A stretch of DNA of 35,428 bases from an uncultured Bacteroidales bacterium (lineage in GTDB: Bacteria > Bacteroidota > Bacteroidia > Bacteroidales > P3), in NCBI GenBank assembly GCA_937876865.1, contig CALEFF010000007.1, positions 1 through 35,428 of the forward strand. The letters are read 5' to 3'. Every line of letters begins with the position of its first letter. The first letter of the stretch is position 1. Of this stretch, positions 23,913-32,085 are shown piece after piece. Below the pieces are notes generated by a model, which was given only the letters and a program-made list of their open reading frames with translations, was not told the DNA's origin and did no database searches. A program made the position numbers and the translations under genes.

Positions 23913-26324
23913 TTATTTTTTATCAATTGTCATTTTATAGAATGAACGATAAACAAAATAGCAAGCTAAAACAAAGAATGCAATACCTACGTATGGTGCA
24001 ATATTCTTAAATGATTCGCTTATTGCTATTTCCATTGCTAAAAGACCAAATAAAGTTGTAAACTTAATAATTGGGTTAAGAGCAACAGAAGAAGTGTCTT
24101 TGAAAGGGTCTCCTACTGTGTCTCCAACAACGGAAGCATCGTGTAAAGGAGTGCCTTTTTCTTTCATATCTACTTCTACTATTTTTTTTGCATTATCCCA
24201 ACTTCCTCCTGCATTAGCCATAAATACTGCTTGGAACAATCCAAACAACGCAATAGAGAGTAAATAACTAACAAATAAAGAAACAGCATTGTTTTCTCCG
24301 ATTGATGCAGGTGAAGAAAGACAAGCAATTCCCAAAGCAAAGCAGAAAATAGCTATAAAGATATTATACATTCCTTTTTGAGCATAAACAGTACAGATTT
24401 TAACAACTTCTACCGAAGAGGCTTCATCTGCTTTCTTTGGAGCGTTCGCATCAAGTTTTATATTACGCTTTATGTATTCCACAGCACGATAAGCCCCTGT
24501 TGTAACGGCTTGTGTACTCGCACCTGTAAACCAATAAATCACTGCACCTCCAAGAATGAAACCTAAAATAGTGTAAGGATTCAATAAATTAAGTAAACTT
24601 GCAGGCTCAACGCCAAGTGCTTTTTGAATAACAAGGATTAAAGAGAATATCATAGTAGTTGCACCAACAACAGCAGTACCAATCAAAACAGGTTTCGCAG
24701 TTGCCTTAAATGTATTACCTGCTCCGTCATTTGCTTCAAGATAATATTTTGATTTTTCCCAATCTGGTTTAAATCCAAAGTCTTTTTCAATTTCTGAATC
24801 AATGTTTTCTTGTTCCTCAATCAAAGATAACTCGTAAACAGATTGTGCATTATCAGTTACAGGCCCATAACTATCAACCGCAATCGTTACAGGACCCATA
24901 CCAAGCATACCAAAAGCCACAAGACCAAAAGCAAAAATAGAAGGATATACCATTCCAATTTCGCCTAAGTTAGGAGAACAGATATAAGCAATAAACATTA
25001 GTAATACAAATATTAAACCAGTCCAAAAACCTGAAAAATTACCAGAAACAAATCCTGATAAAATATTCAAAGATGCACCTCCTTGTTCAGAAGCCTTTAC
25101 AACTTCTTTCACATGTGTAGATTTAGGAGAGGTAAATATTTTTGTAATTTCTGGAATCAAAGCAGCACCGAGTGTTCCGCAAGAAATAATAGTAGAAAGT
25201 ATCCACCATAGATTTCCACTTGTTCCAAGGTCTCCAATAAGAAGGTAAGAAGTAACGAAAGTTCCTATAATAGAAAGAATAGAACTAATCCACACTAAAT
25301 TAGTCAAAGGAGCCTCAAAATCCAAATCATCTTTCTTTCCATAAAGAACTTGACTTAATCCTTTATTTATGTAATAGGCTATAATAGATGTTACAACACC
25401 AAGTATTCTCATTGTAAATATCCATACTAAAAGGTCTTTTTGAATATCAACATCGCCAATTGCCAAAAGAATAAAAGAAACCAAAGCAACACCAGTTACA
25501 CCGTATGTTTCAAAACCATCTGCTGTTGGTCCAACTGAGTCGCCTGCGTTATCACCTGTGCAATCGGCAATAACACCTGGGTTTCTTGGGTCATCTTCTC
25601 CAATTTTGAAAACAACCTTCATTAAATCCGATGCAATATCTGCAATCTTTGTGAAAATACCTCCTGCAATTCTTAAAGCCGATGCTCCTAAACTCTCACC
25701 AATAGCAAAACCTATAAAGCATGCCCCTGCAAGATGAGCAGGCATTAGAAGTAAAATTACAAGCATTAAAAGAAGTTCAACGCAAATCAATACAACCCCA
25801 ATACTCATTCCTGCACTTAGGGGAATATTTAAAAGGTTTAAAGGATTACGTTTTAAAGAAGCGAATGCCATTCTTGAATTAGCATAAGTGTTTATGCGTA
25901 TTCCATATTTTGCAACAATATATGAACCCAAAATACCAAATACTGTCCAAAGAAGTATTAGAAGTACAGCTCCAATACCAAAACTTTCCCCATTTTCTCC
26001 CTTTGCAAGAAACCCAAAGTAAAGACTAACAGCTAAACCTACAAAAACAAATAAGATAGTTAAAAACTTTGCTTGTTGTTTTAAATAAGTTGAACAAGTT
26101 TTATAAATAACGTGTGCTATATCAAGCATACTTTTGTGAGAGGGAAGTTTCTTAATTTTTAGGAATTGGTAAATCCCGAAAACTATCCCAAGTACGGCAA
26201 TAAAAAATCCCCAATGCAATATTCCAAATTCGTGAATGCTATCGGGGACTTTTAAATCTGCTTCGCTTGCCTGTAAGAGAGTAGGCAGGAAGGCGGCTAA
26301 ACTTAAAGCAATTCTTTTTTTCAT
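23913..26324 (-). CDS. hppA: Membrane-bound ion-translocating pyrophosphatase
   Basis: An 803-residue protein with about 16 hydrophobic segments that hydrolyses pyrophosphate to pump cations across the inner membrane. The catalytic DDPRNPGVIADCTGDNAGD starts at residue 244. GPVTDNAQSV and GGSWDNAKK...GDTVGDPFKDTSS complete the conserved active-site loops. At the K+-determining position the sequence is GNTFKA with Lys540, which suggests a K+-independent, H+-pumping enzyme. Residues 1-18 look like a signal or first helix, and the chain is longer than the ~670-730 residues of well-studied members. It is the first gene of hppA-hydE, with a minus-strand -7 box TATTTTTG at 26373-26366. Confidence 0.95.
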   Translation of the reverse strand: MKKRIALSLAAFLPTLLQASEADLKVPDSIHEFGILHWGFFIAVLGIVFGIYQFLKIKKLPSHKSMLDIAHVIYKTCSTYLKQQAKFLTILFVFVGLAVSLYFGFLAKGENGESFGIGAVLLILLWTVFGILGSYIVAKYGIRINTYANSRMAFASLKRNPLNLLNIPLSAGMSIGVVLICVELLLMLVILLLMPAHLAGACFIGFAIGESLGASALRIAGGIFTKIADIASDLMKVVFKIGEDDPRNPGVIADCTGDNAGDSVGPTADGFETYGVTGVALVSFILLAIGDVDIQKDLLVWIFTMRILGVVTSIIAYYINKGLSQVLYGKKDDLDFEAPLTNLVWISSILSIIGTFVTSYLLIGDLGTSGNLWWILSTIISCGTLGAALIPEITKIFTSPKSTHVKEVVKASEQGGASLNILSGFVSGNFSGFWTGLIFVLLMFIAYICSPNLGEIGMVYPSIFAFGLVAFGMLGMGPVTIAVDSYGPVTDNAQSVYELSLIEEQENIDSEIEKDFGFKPDWEKSKYYLEANDGAGNTFKATAKPVLIGTAVVGATTMIFSLILVIQKALGVEPASLLNLLNPYTILGFILGGAVIYWFTGASTQAVTTGAYRAVEYIKRNIKLDANAPKKADEASSVEVVKICTVYAQKGMYNIFIAIFCFALGIACLSSPASIGENNAVSLFVSYLLSIALFGLFQAVFMANAGGSWDNAKKIVEVDMKEKGTPLHDASVVGDTVGDPFKDTSSVALNPIIKFTTLFGLLAMEIAISESFKNIAPYVGIAFFVLACYFVYRSFYKMTIDKK

Positions 26325-26365
26325 AGTTTTATTTTTTTTGTTTAATTTCGTATATTTAGGGTTGG

Positions 26366-26373
26366 CAAAAATA
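26366..26373 (-). promoter_or_regulatory. -7 promoter box for hppA-hydE
   Basis: The minus strand reads TATTTTTG, a perfect TAnnTTTG, 41 bases upstream of the hppA ATG. No -33 TTTG is apparent. The rest of the 149-base gap to 26474 is A/T-rich, with no convincing promoter of the same type for the plus-strand gene. Confidence 0.4.
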
Positions 26374-26473
26374 CGAATAAAAATAAAAAAAATATAATAT
26401 TAAGAAAAAAATATTTTTTTTAAACATTTTTTTATAAAATACGTTATAATAAAATGTAAACAAATAAGTATTT

Positions 26474-27028
26474 ATGACGGTTTTAGTAGAATTGGTTTCC
26501 ATAACAACTTCTGCAATCGATAACTATTATGATGTGTTGTTGATAGAAAAGAATGGAAAGAGGGCTTTATCTATTCCTATCGGTGAATATGAGGGACAGC
26601 ATCTTGCTTTAAGTATTGATAAAATTGAAGCAAACAGACCTTTGACTATTGATTTGCTTTGCGATGTTTTTTCTCACTCTGAGATTAAACCAAAGTGTGT
26701 GGTAATAAAAGAGTTTAAAGAAGGAATATTCTATATTGATATTTGTTGTGAGAAAAATGGAGAAAAAATTACTTTTGACTCTCGATGCTCCGATGCTTTC
26801 AATCTTTCAGTAAAATTATCTTTGCCAATTTTTGTGGAAGAGAAGGTTTTAGATAATGTCGGCTTTGAAATTCTTTCCCCAAATATGATTTCTGACCAAC
26901 AAAACACCCAAGATGATTGGACAATAGAAGAGTTGCAACTCTTGTTAAAAGAGGTGGAAGAGCAAGGCGAAAAGGAAATTGCTGATTTGTTAAGAGAAAA
27001 AATTAAAGATTTAGAAAACGAGAATTAA
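26474..27028 (+). CDS. Bifunctional nuclease (BFN) domain protein
   Basis: A 184-residue cytoplasmic protein. Residues ~1-130 match the BFN/DUF151 family (PF02577): IGEYEGQHLALSIDKIEANRPLTIDLLCDVF, and later ITFDSRCSDAFNLSVKLSLPIFVEEKVLD. The last ~35 residues (LKEVEEQGEKEIADLLREKIKDLE) resemble a UVR helical-hairpin motif, a combination common in Bacteroidetes. The founding plant member has DNase and RNase activity; bacterial roles are poorly known. It is a single gene, divergent from hppA. Its stop codon is 1 base from the convergent NlpC/P60 gene's stop. Confidence 0.85.
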   Translation: MTVLVELVSITTSAIDNYYDVLLIEKNGKRALSIPIGEYEGQHLALSIDKIEANRPLTIDLLCDVFSHSEIKPKCVVIKEFKEGIFYIDICCEKNGEKITFDSRCSDAFNLSVKLSLPIFVEEKVLDNVGFEILSPNMISDQQNTQDDWTIEELQLLLKEVEEQGEKEIADLLREKIKDLENEN

Positions 27029-27029
27029 A

Positions 27030-27530
27030 TTACTTTTTCTCAGGGTGACGTCCTCCACAGCGAAAACGTTCTGCCCAATATGTTTCGCTAAATCTTCCGA
27101 TTGTTACACCTTTTGAAGAAGAGGTGTGAATAAATTTATCTTTATCTAAGAAGATTCCTACGTGATTTATTGTTCCTCCTTTCTTATTGTTAAAGAAAAC
27201 GAGGTCTCCTTCTTTTAAATCATTTTTATCCTTAATTGTTTTGCAGACTTTTGCCATATCTTGACTTCTTCTTGGTAAGGAAATCCCGTAAATTTCTTTG
27301 TAAACATTGCAAACAAATCCCGAACAATCAACTCCTTGTTTTGTTGTGCCACCCATACGATGTGGAGTGCCTAACCAATCTAAACAATAAGCTCTTAAAT
27401 CGCTTACTTTATGCTTTCCTCTTGGCTTTTCTTTGATTGGTTTTTGTGTTTGAACAACTACATCTTGTTTTGCTACCTTACAAGAGGTAAATCCTGCAAT
27501 TATCAATAATATTATTAAGATTTTTTTCAT
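27030..27530 (-). CDS. NlpC/P60-family lipoprotein peptidase
   Basis: A 166-residue lipoprotein: signal MKKILIILLIIAGFTSC with the lipidated Cys at 17. The NlpC/P60 domain has catalytic Cys69 in GVDCSGF, His123 in INHVGIFLD and His135 in KFIHTSS as the third catalytic residue. The sequence YCLDWLGTPHRMGGT before the Cys is standard. Such enzymes cleave the stem peptide of peptidoglycan in the periplasm, as Spr/MepS does. It follows rfbD by 2 bases on the same strand and converges on the BFN gene. Confidence 0.92.
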   Translation of the reverse strand: MKKILIILLIIAGFTSCKVAKQDVVVQTQKPIKEKPRGKHKVSDLRAYCLDWLGTPHRMGGTTKQGVDCSGFVCNVYKEIYGISLPRRSQDMAKVCKTIKDKNDLKEGDLVFFNNKKGGTINHVGIFLDKDKFIHTSSSKGVTIGRFSETYWAERFRCGGRHPEKK

Positions 27531-27532
27531 TT

Positions 27533-28393
27533 CTATTGTGCTTTAAGTTCTTTAATACATTCTTTTAAACTCTCTTCCCAATGTGGTATTGATATGTTTA
27601 GTAATTTTTCCGATTCGCTTTTATCAAAAACGCTGAATTTTGGACGAGTTGCAAGTGTAGGGTATTGACTTGTTAGAATAGGATTGATTTTTATTTTTTT
27701 CTCCCCCCATAATTCTATTGCCTTTCTTGCAAAATCATACCACGAACAAACACCATGATTGCTGTAATGAAGAATTTTTTTAGAATTTATATGCTCTATT
27801 GCTCTTACTGCAAAATCGGCTAAATCTCTTGCGTATGTTGGACTTCCTATTTGGTCGTATATTACGCTTAATTCCTCTTTTGTTTGAGAGAGGTTAATAA
27901 TTGTCTTTACAAAGTTTGACTTAAATTCGCTGTAAAGCCAACTTGTTCTGATGACAAAGGTCAAAGGATTATTTTCTAAACAGTTTTCTTCTCCTTTAAG
28001 TTTGGTTTTACCATAAACAGATAAAGGAGAAGTTTTTTCTTGTGTAGAATGAGGTTTGCAATCCTTTCCCTCAAAAACATAATCCGTTGAAATATATACA
28101 AGTCTTGTTTTATGTTTGGCACAAAGTTTTGCAATGTTTAGTGTAGCCTTAGAGTTGATTTCTTCTGCTAAGGATTCTTCTTGCTCAGCCTTATCAACCG
28201 CAGTGTAAGCCGCAAAATGCAAAACACAATACAAATTATTGTTTTCAAAAAATGCTTTTAACTCCTCTTCTTTACAAATATCCAAGTTATCTTTATCGGT
28301 ATATATGAAATTATATTGTGGAAAATTTCCTGCAATCTTCTTTAAAGACAAGCCGAGTTGCCCTTCTGCTCCTGTAACTAATACGTTTTTCAT
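27533..28393 (-). CDS. rfbD: dTDP-4-dehydrorhamnose reductase
   Basis: A 286-residue short-chain dehydrogenase-type enzyme. The N-terminal NAD(P) motif is TGAEGQLG (7-14), and STDYVFEG and the catalytic YGKTKLKGE (YxxxK) follow. The IRTSWLYSE and DQIGSPTYARDLA blocks are specific to RmlD/RfbD, which makes dTDP-L-rhamnose for surface polysaccharide. The rmlA, rmlB and rmlC genes are absent here. It has a minus-strand promoter at 28445-28413, is followed after 2 bases by the NlpC/P60 gene, and is divergent from the O-antigen ligase gene. Confidence 0.92.
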   Translation of the reverse strand: MKNVLVTGAEGQLGLSLKKIAGNFPQYNFIYTDKDNLDICKEEELKAFFENNNLYCVLHFAAYTAVDKAEQEESLAEEINSKATLNIAKLCAKHKTRLVYISTDYVFEGKDCKPHSTQEKTSPLSVYGKTKLKGEENCLENNPLTFVIRTSWLYSEFKSNFVKTIINLSQTKEELSVIYDQIGSPTYARDLADFAVRAIEHINSKKILHYSNHGVCSWYDFARKAIELWGEKKIKINPILTSQYPTLATRPKFSVFDKSESEKLLNISIPHWEESLKECIKELKAQ

Positions 28394-28412
28394 ATCTTTG
28401 AATTTAACCCTA

Positions 28413-28445
28413 CAAAAATACTAAGAAAAAAGAAAATAAATCAAA
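28413..28445 (-). promoter_or_regulatory. Promoter of rfbD-NlpC/P60
   Basis: On the minus strand TTTG (28445-28442), 21 bases, then TATTTTTG (28420-28413). The TTTG is part of the first of three direct repeats in this gap. The leader to the rfbD ATG is short, about 15 bases. Confidence 0.5.
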
Positions 28446-28491
28446 GAAATAAAAAAATAAATCAAAGAAATATTTTACGAAATCAAAGAAA
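28438..28491. repeat. Three direct repeats at exact 21-base spacing
   Basis: AAATCAAAGAAA occurs at 28438-28449, 28459-28470 and 28480-28491. Start-to-start spacing is exactly 21 bases both times, two turns of B-DNA. The first two copies share 18 bases (28433-28450 and 28454-28471). They lie between the outward promoters of rfbD and the O-antigen ligase gene. Confidence 0.75.
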
Positions 28492-28505
28492 AAAAATAAT
28501 TATTG

Positions 28506-28513
28506 TATCTTTG
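28506..28513 (+). promoter_or_regulatory. -7 promoter box for the O-antigen ligase gene
   Basis: TATCTTTG at 28506-28513 is a perfect TAnnTTTG, 25 bases before ATG 28539. No -33 TTTG is seen; instead the third 21-base repeat ends 14 bases upstream. An AGGAG at about 28526-28530 gives an unusually good Shine-Dalgarno for a Bacteroidetes gene. Confidence 0.5.
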
Positions 28514-28538
28514 TATTCTCAAAAGAGGAGATAGACTT

Positions 28539-30506
28539 ATGCAAAAGGCAGATAACATAAAAAAATGGATAAGAATACTATTGTGTTTCTTTATTTGTTT
28601 GCAGATGTTTCCACCAATATTGGTTTTAGACGTTACTTCCTTGCGACATTTCTTGATAGCATTGTTTGATATTGTTGCAATAGGAGTTGTAATCTACTAT
28701 TGTTTTTGGAAAAAGAAAAACATCTTATCATCATCTATTTTTACAAAAAATCCTCTTATTCCTATTTGGCTTTTACTTATTATATATATGGGTATTTCTA
28801 TTACTTGGGCAATAAATCCCATAGAAAGCCTTGCCGTTTGGAATCGTTGGATACTAATTTTTTTAGCAATGATTATTTCTATTGGCTTTATGCTAAAAGA
28901 TAATCACGCAATGAAAAATCTAATCATTTGTACCCTTGTTATAGCCACAATAAATGTACTTTCTTGTATTATATGTTACTATGTTTTTGATGTTCATATT
29001 TCGCAACGCAATAACTTAAAACTAAATGGCTTTTACGGAAATAAAAATATCTTTGCAGTAGCCTTGTTATTTAAACTACCATTTTTGTATTACGCCTTTT
29101 TGCGTTTTAAAAAGTTTATTCGATATTATTCTTTGTTTCTAATTTTTGCAATAAGTTTTTGCTTAGTAATACTTTCCACACGTTCAAGTTTCATAGGTCT
29201 GTTTTTACAATTAGCCCTCTTGGCTTTCTATGGTATTTTCTACAAAATCAAAAGCCGAAACATAAGTATCGTTTTAAAACATTCAAGTCTTTATTTGTTG
29301 ATTTGTGTTGTTGGAATTGCAGGATTTATTTTAGGAGATGCCTTTCTTAAATATAATTTTAACCATTATTCAAAAACCGAAACAAATAACTATTCCATAG
29401 AAGCAAGAGTAAGCTCTATTGCAGAGGGAAATAGTAAAGGCAGACTTTTAATATGGAAAAATACAAGCGAAATCATAAAACAATCCCCTTTAATAGGATA
29501 TGGAGTAGGCAATCATAAGTTAGCAATTATGAAAGTGGAGTGTGCAAAAAAACATGATTACGTTGTGTCGGACCATGCACACAATGATTTTTTGGAAATG
29601 TTTTCTGAACTTGGAATTTTTGGATTTTTGCTCTATGTTTCCACTTATTTGGTTTTTACAATTATGGCTTTAAGGCAAATGTTTCGCTATTCTCACCTAC
29701 AACATCGCCTTTTAGCCTTAGTAGCCCTAAGTCTTATTCTTACCTATGCAAACGATGCTTTGTTTAATTTTCCATTAGAAAGAGCCGATTGTCAAATTTA
29801 TTTAGTTCTTGCAGTAGCAATTTTAATAGCAAATCACATTCGCAATAGCAAAACAGAACAAAAACCTTTGCCAAAAGGCGTTTTGATTTCTATAAGCCTT
29901 ATTTTGATAGGTTGTTTCAGTATAGAGACAATGCATTGCCAATCCTCCATTCTTCAAAAGAAAAGAATACATCAACACAACGGTGATACCTCAATAAGAT
30001 ACACGCCAGAAGATTGGTTAAACAAGATGCCGTTTTTACCAAACATTGATGAAAGTACAAAACCCATTGCAGTAAATACGGCAGAACGCTTTGCGACAGC
30101 AGGAAACTATCGTAAGGCAATAGACATTCTTTTAAAAGACAATTCTAATCCTTATTATAGCCTAAGAGAGTATAGGTTGGCAAACTATTATAATAAGATT
30201 GGCAATAAAAACGATAGTGCTGCATATTGGGCTAAAAGATGTATAGAGATGAAACCCTTGTGTTATTCGCCTGTTCGAGTGCTTGTAAACATTGAAGGAA
30301 AGAAAGGCGATAGTCAAAAACAATTAGATTTAATAGATTCTTACTTAGAGAAATATCAATTAGAACCATTGGCTTGGGAAGATAAGATAGTTATTTTACA
30401 AAGGTTGAAAAAAGACCAAGAAGTAGTAGAAACTATTAGAAAAGCAAGAGAATATATGCCAAAAAACAGCAAAATAAAGAAATTAGAAGAAAAATTGATA
30501 AAATAA
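28539..30506 (+). CDS. O-antigen ligase family protein with C-terminal TPR-like region
   Basis: A 655-residue inner-membrane protein starting at ATG 28539. I reject the in-frame TTG at 28503 because it precedes the -7 box. About eleven hydrophobic segments fill residues 1-470. The Wzy_C/WaaL-type periplasmic loop contains GRLLIWKNTSEIIKQSPLIGYGVGNHK and DHAHNDFLEMFSELGIFGF, where the His residues are typical of the family (PF04932). The last ~170 residues are soluble, with TPR-like helical pairs. Such proteins either ligate O-antigen to lipid A core or polymerise surface glycans; the sequence alone does not decide. The neighbouring rfbD and Wzx-like genes support a polysaccharide role. Confidence 0.85.
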   Translation: MQKADNIKKWIRILLCFFICLQMFPPILVLDVTSLRHFLIALFDIVAIGVVIYYCFWKKKNILSSSIFTKNPLIPIWLLLIIYMGISITWAINPIESLAVWNRWILIFLAMIISIGFMLKDNHAMKNLIICTLVIATINVLSCIICYYVFDVHISQRNNLKLNGFYGNKNIFAVALLFKLPFLYYAFLRFKKFIRYYSLFLIFAISFCLVILSTRSSFIGLFLQLALLAFYGIFYKIKSRNISIVLKHSSLYLLICVVGIAGFILGDAFLKYNFNHYSKTETNNYSIEARVSSIAEGNSKGRLLIWKNTSEIIKQSPLIGYGVGNHKLAIMKVECAKKHDYVVSDHAHNDFLEMFSELGIFGFLLYVSTYLVFTIMALRQMFRYSHLQHRLLALVALSLILTYANDALFNFPLERADCQIYLVLAVAILIANHIRNSKTEQKPLPKGVLISISLILIGCFSIETMHCQSSILQKKRIHQHNGDTSIRYTPEDWLNKMPFLPNIDESTKPIAVNTAERFATAGNYRKAIDILLKDNSNPYYSLREYRLANYYNKIGNKNDSAAYWAKRCIEMKPLCYSPVRVLVNIEGKKGDSQKQLDLIDSYLEKYQLEPLAWEDKIVILQRLKKDQEVVETIRKAREYMPKNSKIKKLEEKLIK

Positions 30507-30521
30507 TCTTTATTTTTTCTT

Positions 30522-30549
30522 ACTGAAAATCAGTGATTTATTTTTTTTA
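30522..30549 (+). terminator. Possible weak terminator after the O-antigen ligase gene
   Basis: A short hairpin, ACTGA (30522-30526), loop AAA, TCAGT (30530-30534), is followed by GATTTA and a run of eight or more T. The stem is only 5 bp, so it may be weak. Confidence 0.35.
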
Positions 30550-30576
30550 CTAACAAGTTTTTAAACAAAAAACAGC

Positions 30577-30603
30577 TTGATTTAAAATTAAGTTGTAATT
30601 TTG
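30577..30603 (+). promoter_or_regulatory. Promoter of the 54-residue lipoprotein
   Basis: TAATTTTG at 30596-30603 is a perfect -7 box. A TTG at 30577-30579 lies 16 bases upstream, a little closer than usual. The leader to ATG 30649 would be about 40 bases. Confidence 0.55.
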
Positions 30604-30648
30604 CAGGGTTAAAACATAGAATTATCAATAATTAAAAACGTAAAAGAA

Positions 30649-30813
30649 ATGAAAAAAGTATTGTTAGTATTAGCAGTAGCAGGTTTCTTCGCTGCATGTG
30701 GTGGAGCAACTGAAACAGCAACTGAAACAGCAACTGAAACTCCAGCAGTAGAAACTGAAGCAGTAGCAGAAACAGCAACTGAAACAGCAGCAGAAACAGT
30801 TGTAGCTGAATAA
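30649..30813 (+). CDS. 54-residue Thr/Glu/Ala-repeat lipoprotein
   Basis: A tiny gene from ATG 30649 to TAA 30811-30813. The signal MKKVLLVLAVAGFFAAC ends in a clear lipobox with Cys at 17. The mature part is only 38 residues, made almost entirely of Ala, Thr, Glu and Val in TETA repeats, strongly acidic and with no aromatic residue. It has its own promoter upstream and a terminator just downstream, so it is a single-gene transcript and probably well expressed. Small lipoproteins of this style recur in Bacteroidetes, but I know no assigned function. An acidic, disordered tail on a lipid anchor is all that can be stated. It lies between the O-antigen ligase and flippase genes. Confidence 0.82.
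   Translation: MKKVLLVLAVAGFFAACGGATETATETATETPAVETEAVAETATETAAETVVAE
30706..30741 (+). repeat. 12-base tandem repeat inside the tiny lipoprotein gene
   Basis: GCAACTGAAACA is repeated at 30706-30717, 30718-30729 and 30730-30741 (last base changed to T), with a further exact copy at 30775-30786. Each unit encodes Ala-Thr-Glu-Thr, so slippage would add or remove four residues without breaking the frame. Confidence 0.85.
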
Positions 30814-30853
30814 TTAACCGCTCTCTAAAAGAGAGTTTGGAAAAGAAAAAGAA

Positions 30854-30888
30854 AGCAGTCCCAAGTAAAGAGGCTGCTCTTTTTTTTG
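30854..30888 (+). terminator. Rho-independent terminator of the tiny lipoprotein gene
   Basis: AGCAGTC (30854-30860) pairs with GGCTGCT (30872-30878), including one G-U pair, and is followed by a C and a run of eight T. A second small hairpin, CTCTCT/AGAGAG at 30821-30835, lies directly after the stop codon. Confidence 0.7.
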
Positions 30889-30916
30889 CCCTTTTGTTTG
30901 TAAAAAAAACAAAAAT

Positions 30917-32080
30917 TTATTTTCTAAAAACAAAGAAATAAAATTCTATCGAAAAGGTTGTGAAGTAGGAAAGTGTAGCTGTGAGGGCTGCTCCTTGAAG
31001 TTGATATTTTGGAATAAGAATTAAACCTGCAATTATAGTAACTCCTAATCCTATTATTGAGGCAAATGTGCTGATTTTAAAGTTTCCTTTTGCGTAAAAG
31101 TATTGTGTGAAATTACTTGCTATGCTTAAAGGCAATACCCCTATGCTTAAAATCCTTATTGCTTGACTTATCTCTTCAAAGCCTTTACCAAAAATAAATG
31201 AATAAACCTCTGAGGGCAATAAACACAACACTAATAATGCTAAGGCAGTGAAAATGCCATTGATTTTGCTCATTTTCCAAGAGAATTGTTTAGAAGAAGA
31301 ATCGTCTTCGTTGTTTGAGAGAGAGGAGTATTGCACTAAGGCGAGTGAAGAGCCAAAAAGCATTACCGCTTCGCTAAGGCTAACTGCATTTGAATAGATT
31401 CCAACAAGAGTTTCCCCACAATAGAATCCTAAAATATAGAAACAAAGTCTATAATTCATACTTTGGGCAATATATCCTATTTGTTTTGTAACCCCAAGTG
31501 AGAAAAGAGTTTTAAAAGATGAGGTTAATTCTTGTTTTGATATTAGTTTTATGTTTTTATATTCGTCTCTTAATGCAAAAATTCCATAGAAGAACGATAC
31601 AATATAAGCAATTAACATTGCAGTTATAAAATCCTCTACCGAGGTAAAACGATTAAATAACCAAAGAATAAGGATATAAGAAAAAGAAACAAGAGGATAG
31701 ATAAGTTTTAGAATGTTTGCTTGTGAAATTTTTTGTTTTCCGAGCAGTAAAAACTGATTTATTTCACTTATTGCAGCAAGTACAGCTATAAATACACATA
31801 TATTAGGAAAAAACAAAGAAACTAAAATAGCTGTAATAACAATCCATAAGAATGAAGGGATTATTAAATTTGAGAAATCTTTACGAGGAGTTAAGTAAAT
31901 CAAGGTAGAATTGCCAATAAGGGTGAACAACATTAACAAAAGATTGATGTTGTAGACCATTATTGCTTGTTCTCCTTTTGCTTCCACACCAAGAATTTGT
32001 GAAATTAGGATAATAGTTAAAAATCCTAATCCCGCAGAGGAGAATTTCGTAAAGATAGTATGTAAAATTTTTCGTATCAC
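30917..32080 (-). CDS. Wzx-like polysaccharide flippase / MATE-fold membrane protein
   Basis: A 387-residue polytopic membrane protein with roughly twelve hydrophobic segments. It opens with IRKILHTIFTKFSSAGLGFLTIILISQILGVEAKGEQA, the usual start of oligosaccharide flippases (PF01943/PF14667 type), which move lipid-linked glycan units across the inner membrane. The frame extends to a TTG at 32152. I prefer GTG at 32080: the family start fits there, and a perfect minus-strand -7 box TATCTTTG (32093-32086) lies inside the extension. That choice implies an essentially leaderless transcript. The length is slightly short of the usual 410-480. The neighbouring O-antigen ligase supports a glycan role. 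Confidence 0.82.
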   Translation of the reverse strand: MIRKILHTIFTKFSSAGLGFLTIILISQILGVEAKGEQAIMVYNINLLLMLFTLIGNSTLIYLTPRKDFSNLIIPSFLWIVITAILVSLFFPNICVFIAVLAAISEINQFLLLGKQKISQANILKLIYPLVSFSYILILWLFNRFTSVEDFITAMLIAYIVSFFYGIFALRDEYKNIKLISKQELTSSFKTLFSLGVTKQIGYIAQSMNYRLCFYILGFYCGETLVGIYSNAVSLSEAVMLFGSSLALVQYSSLSNNEDDSSSKQFSWKMSKINGIFTALALLVLCLLPSEVYSFIFGKGFEEISQAIRILSIGVLPLSIASNFTQYFYAKGNFKISTFASIIGLGVTIIAGLILIPKYQLQGAALTATLSYFTTFSIEFYFFVFRK

Positions 32081-32085
32081 GAGTG

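Noticed and set aside
28433..28491. CRISPR-like array
   Set aside because: Repeats are 12 bases with 9-base A/T-rich gaps, only three copies and no cas gene; they fit a protein-binding array better.
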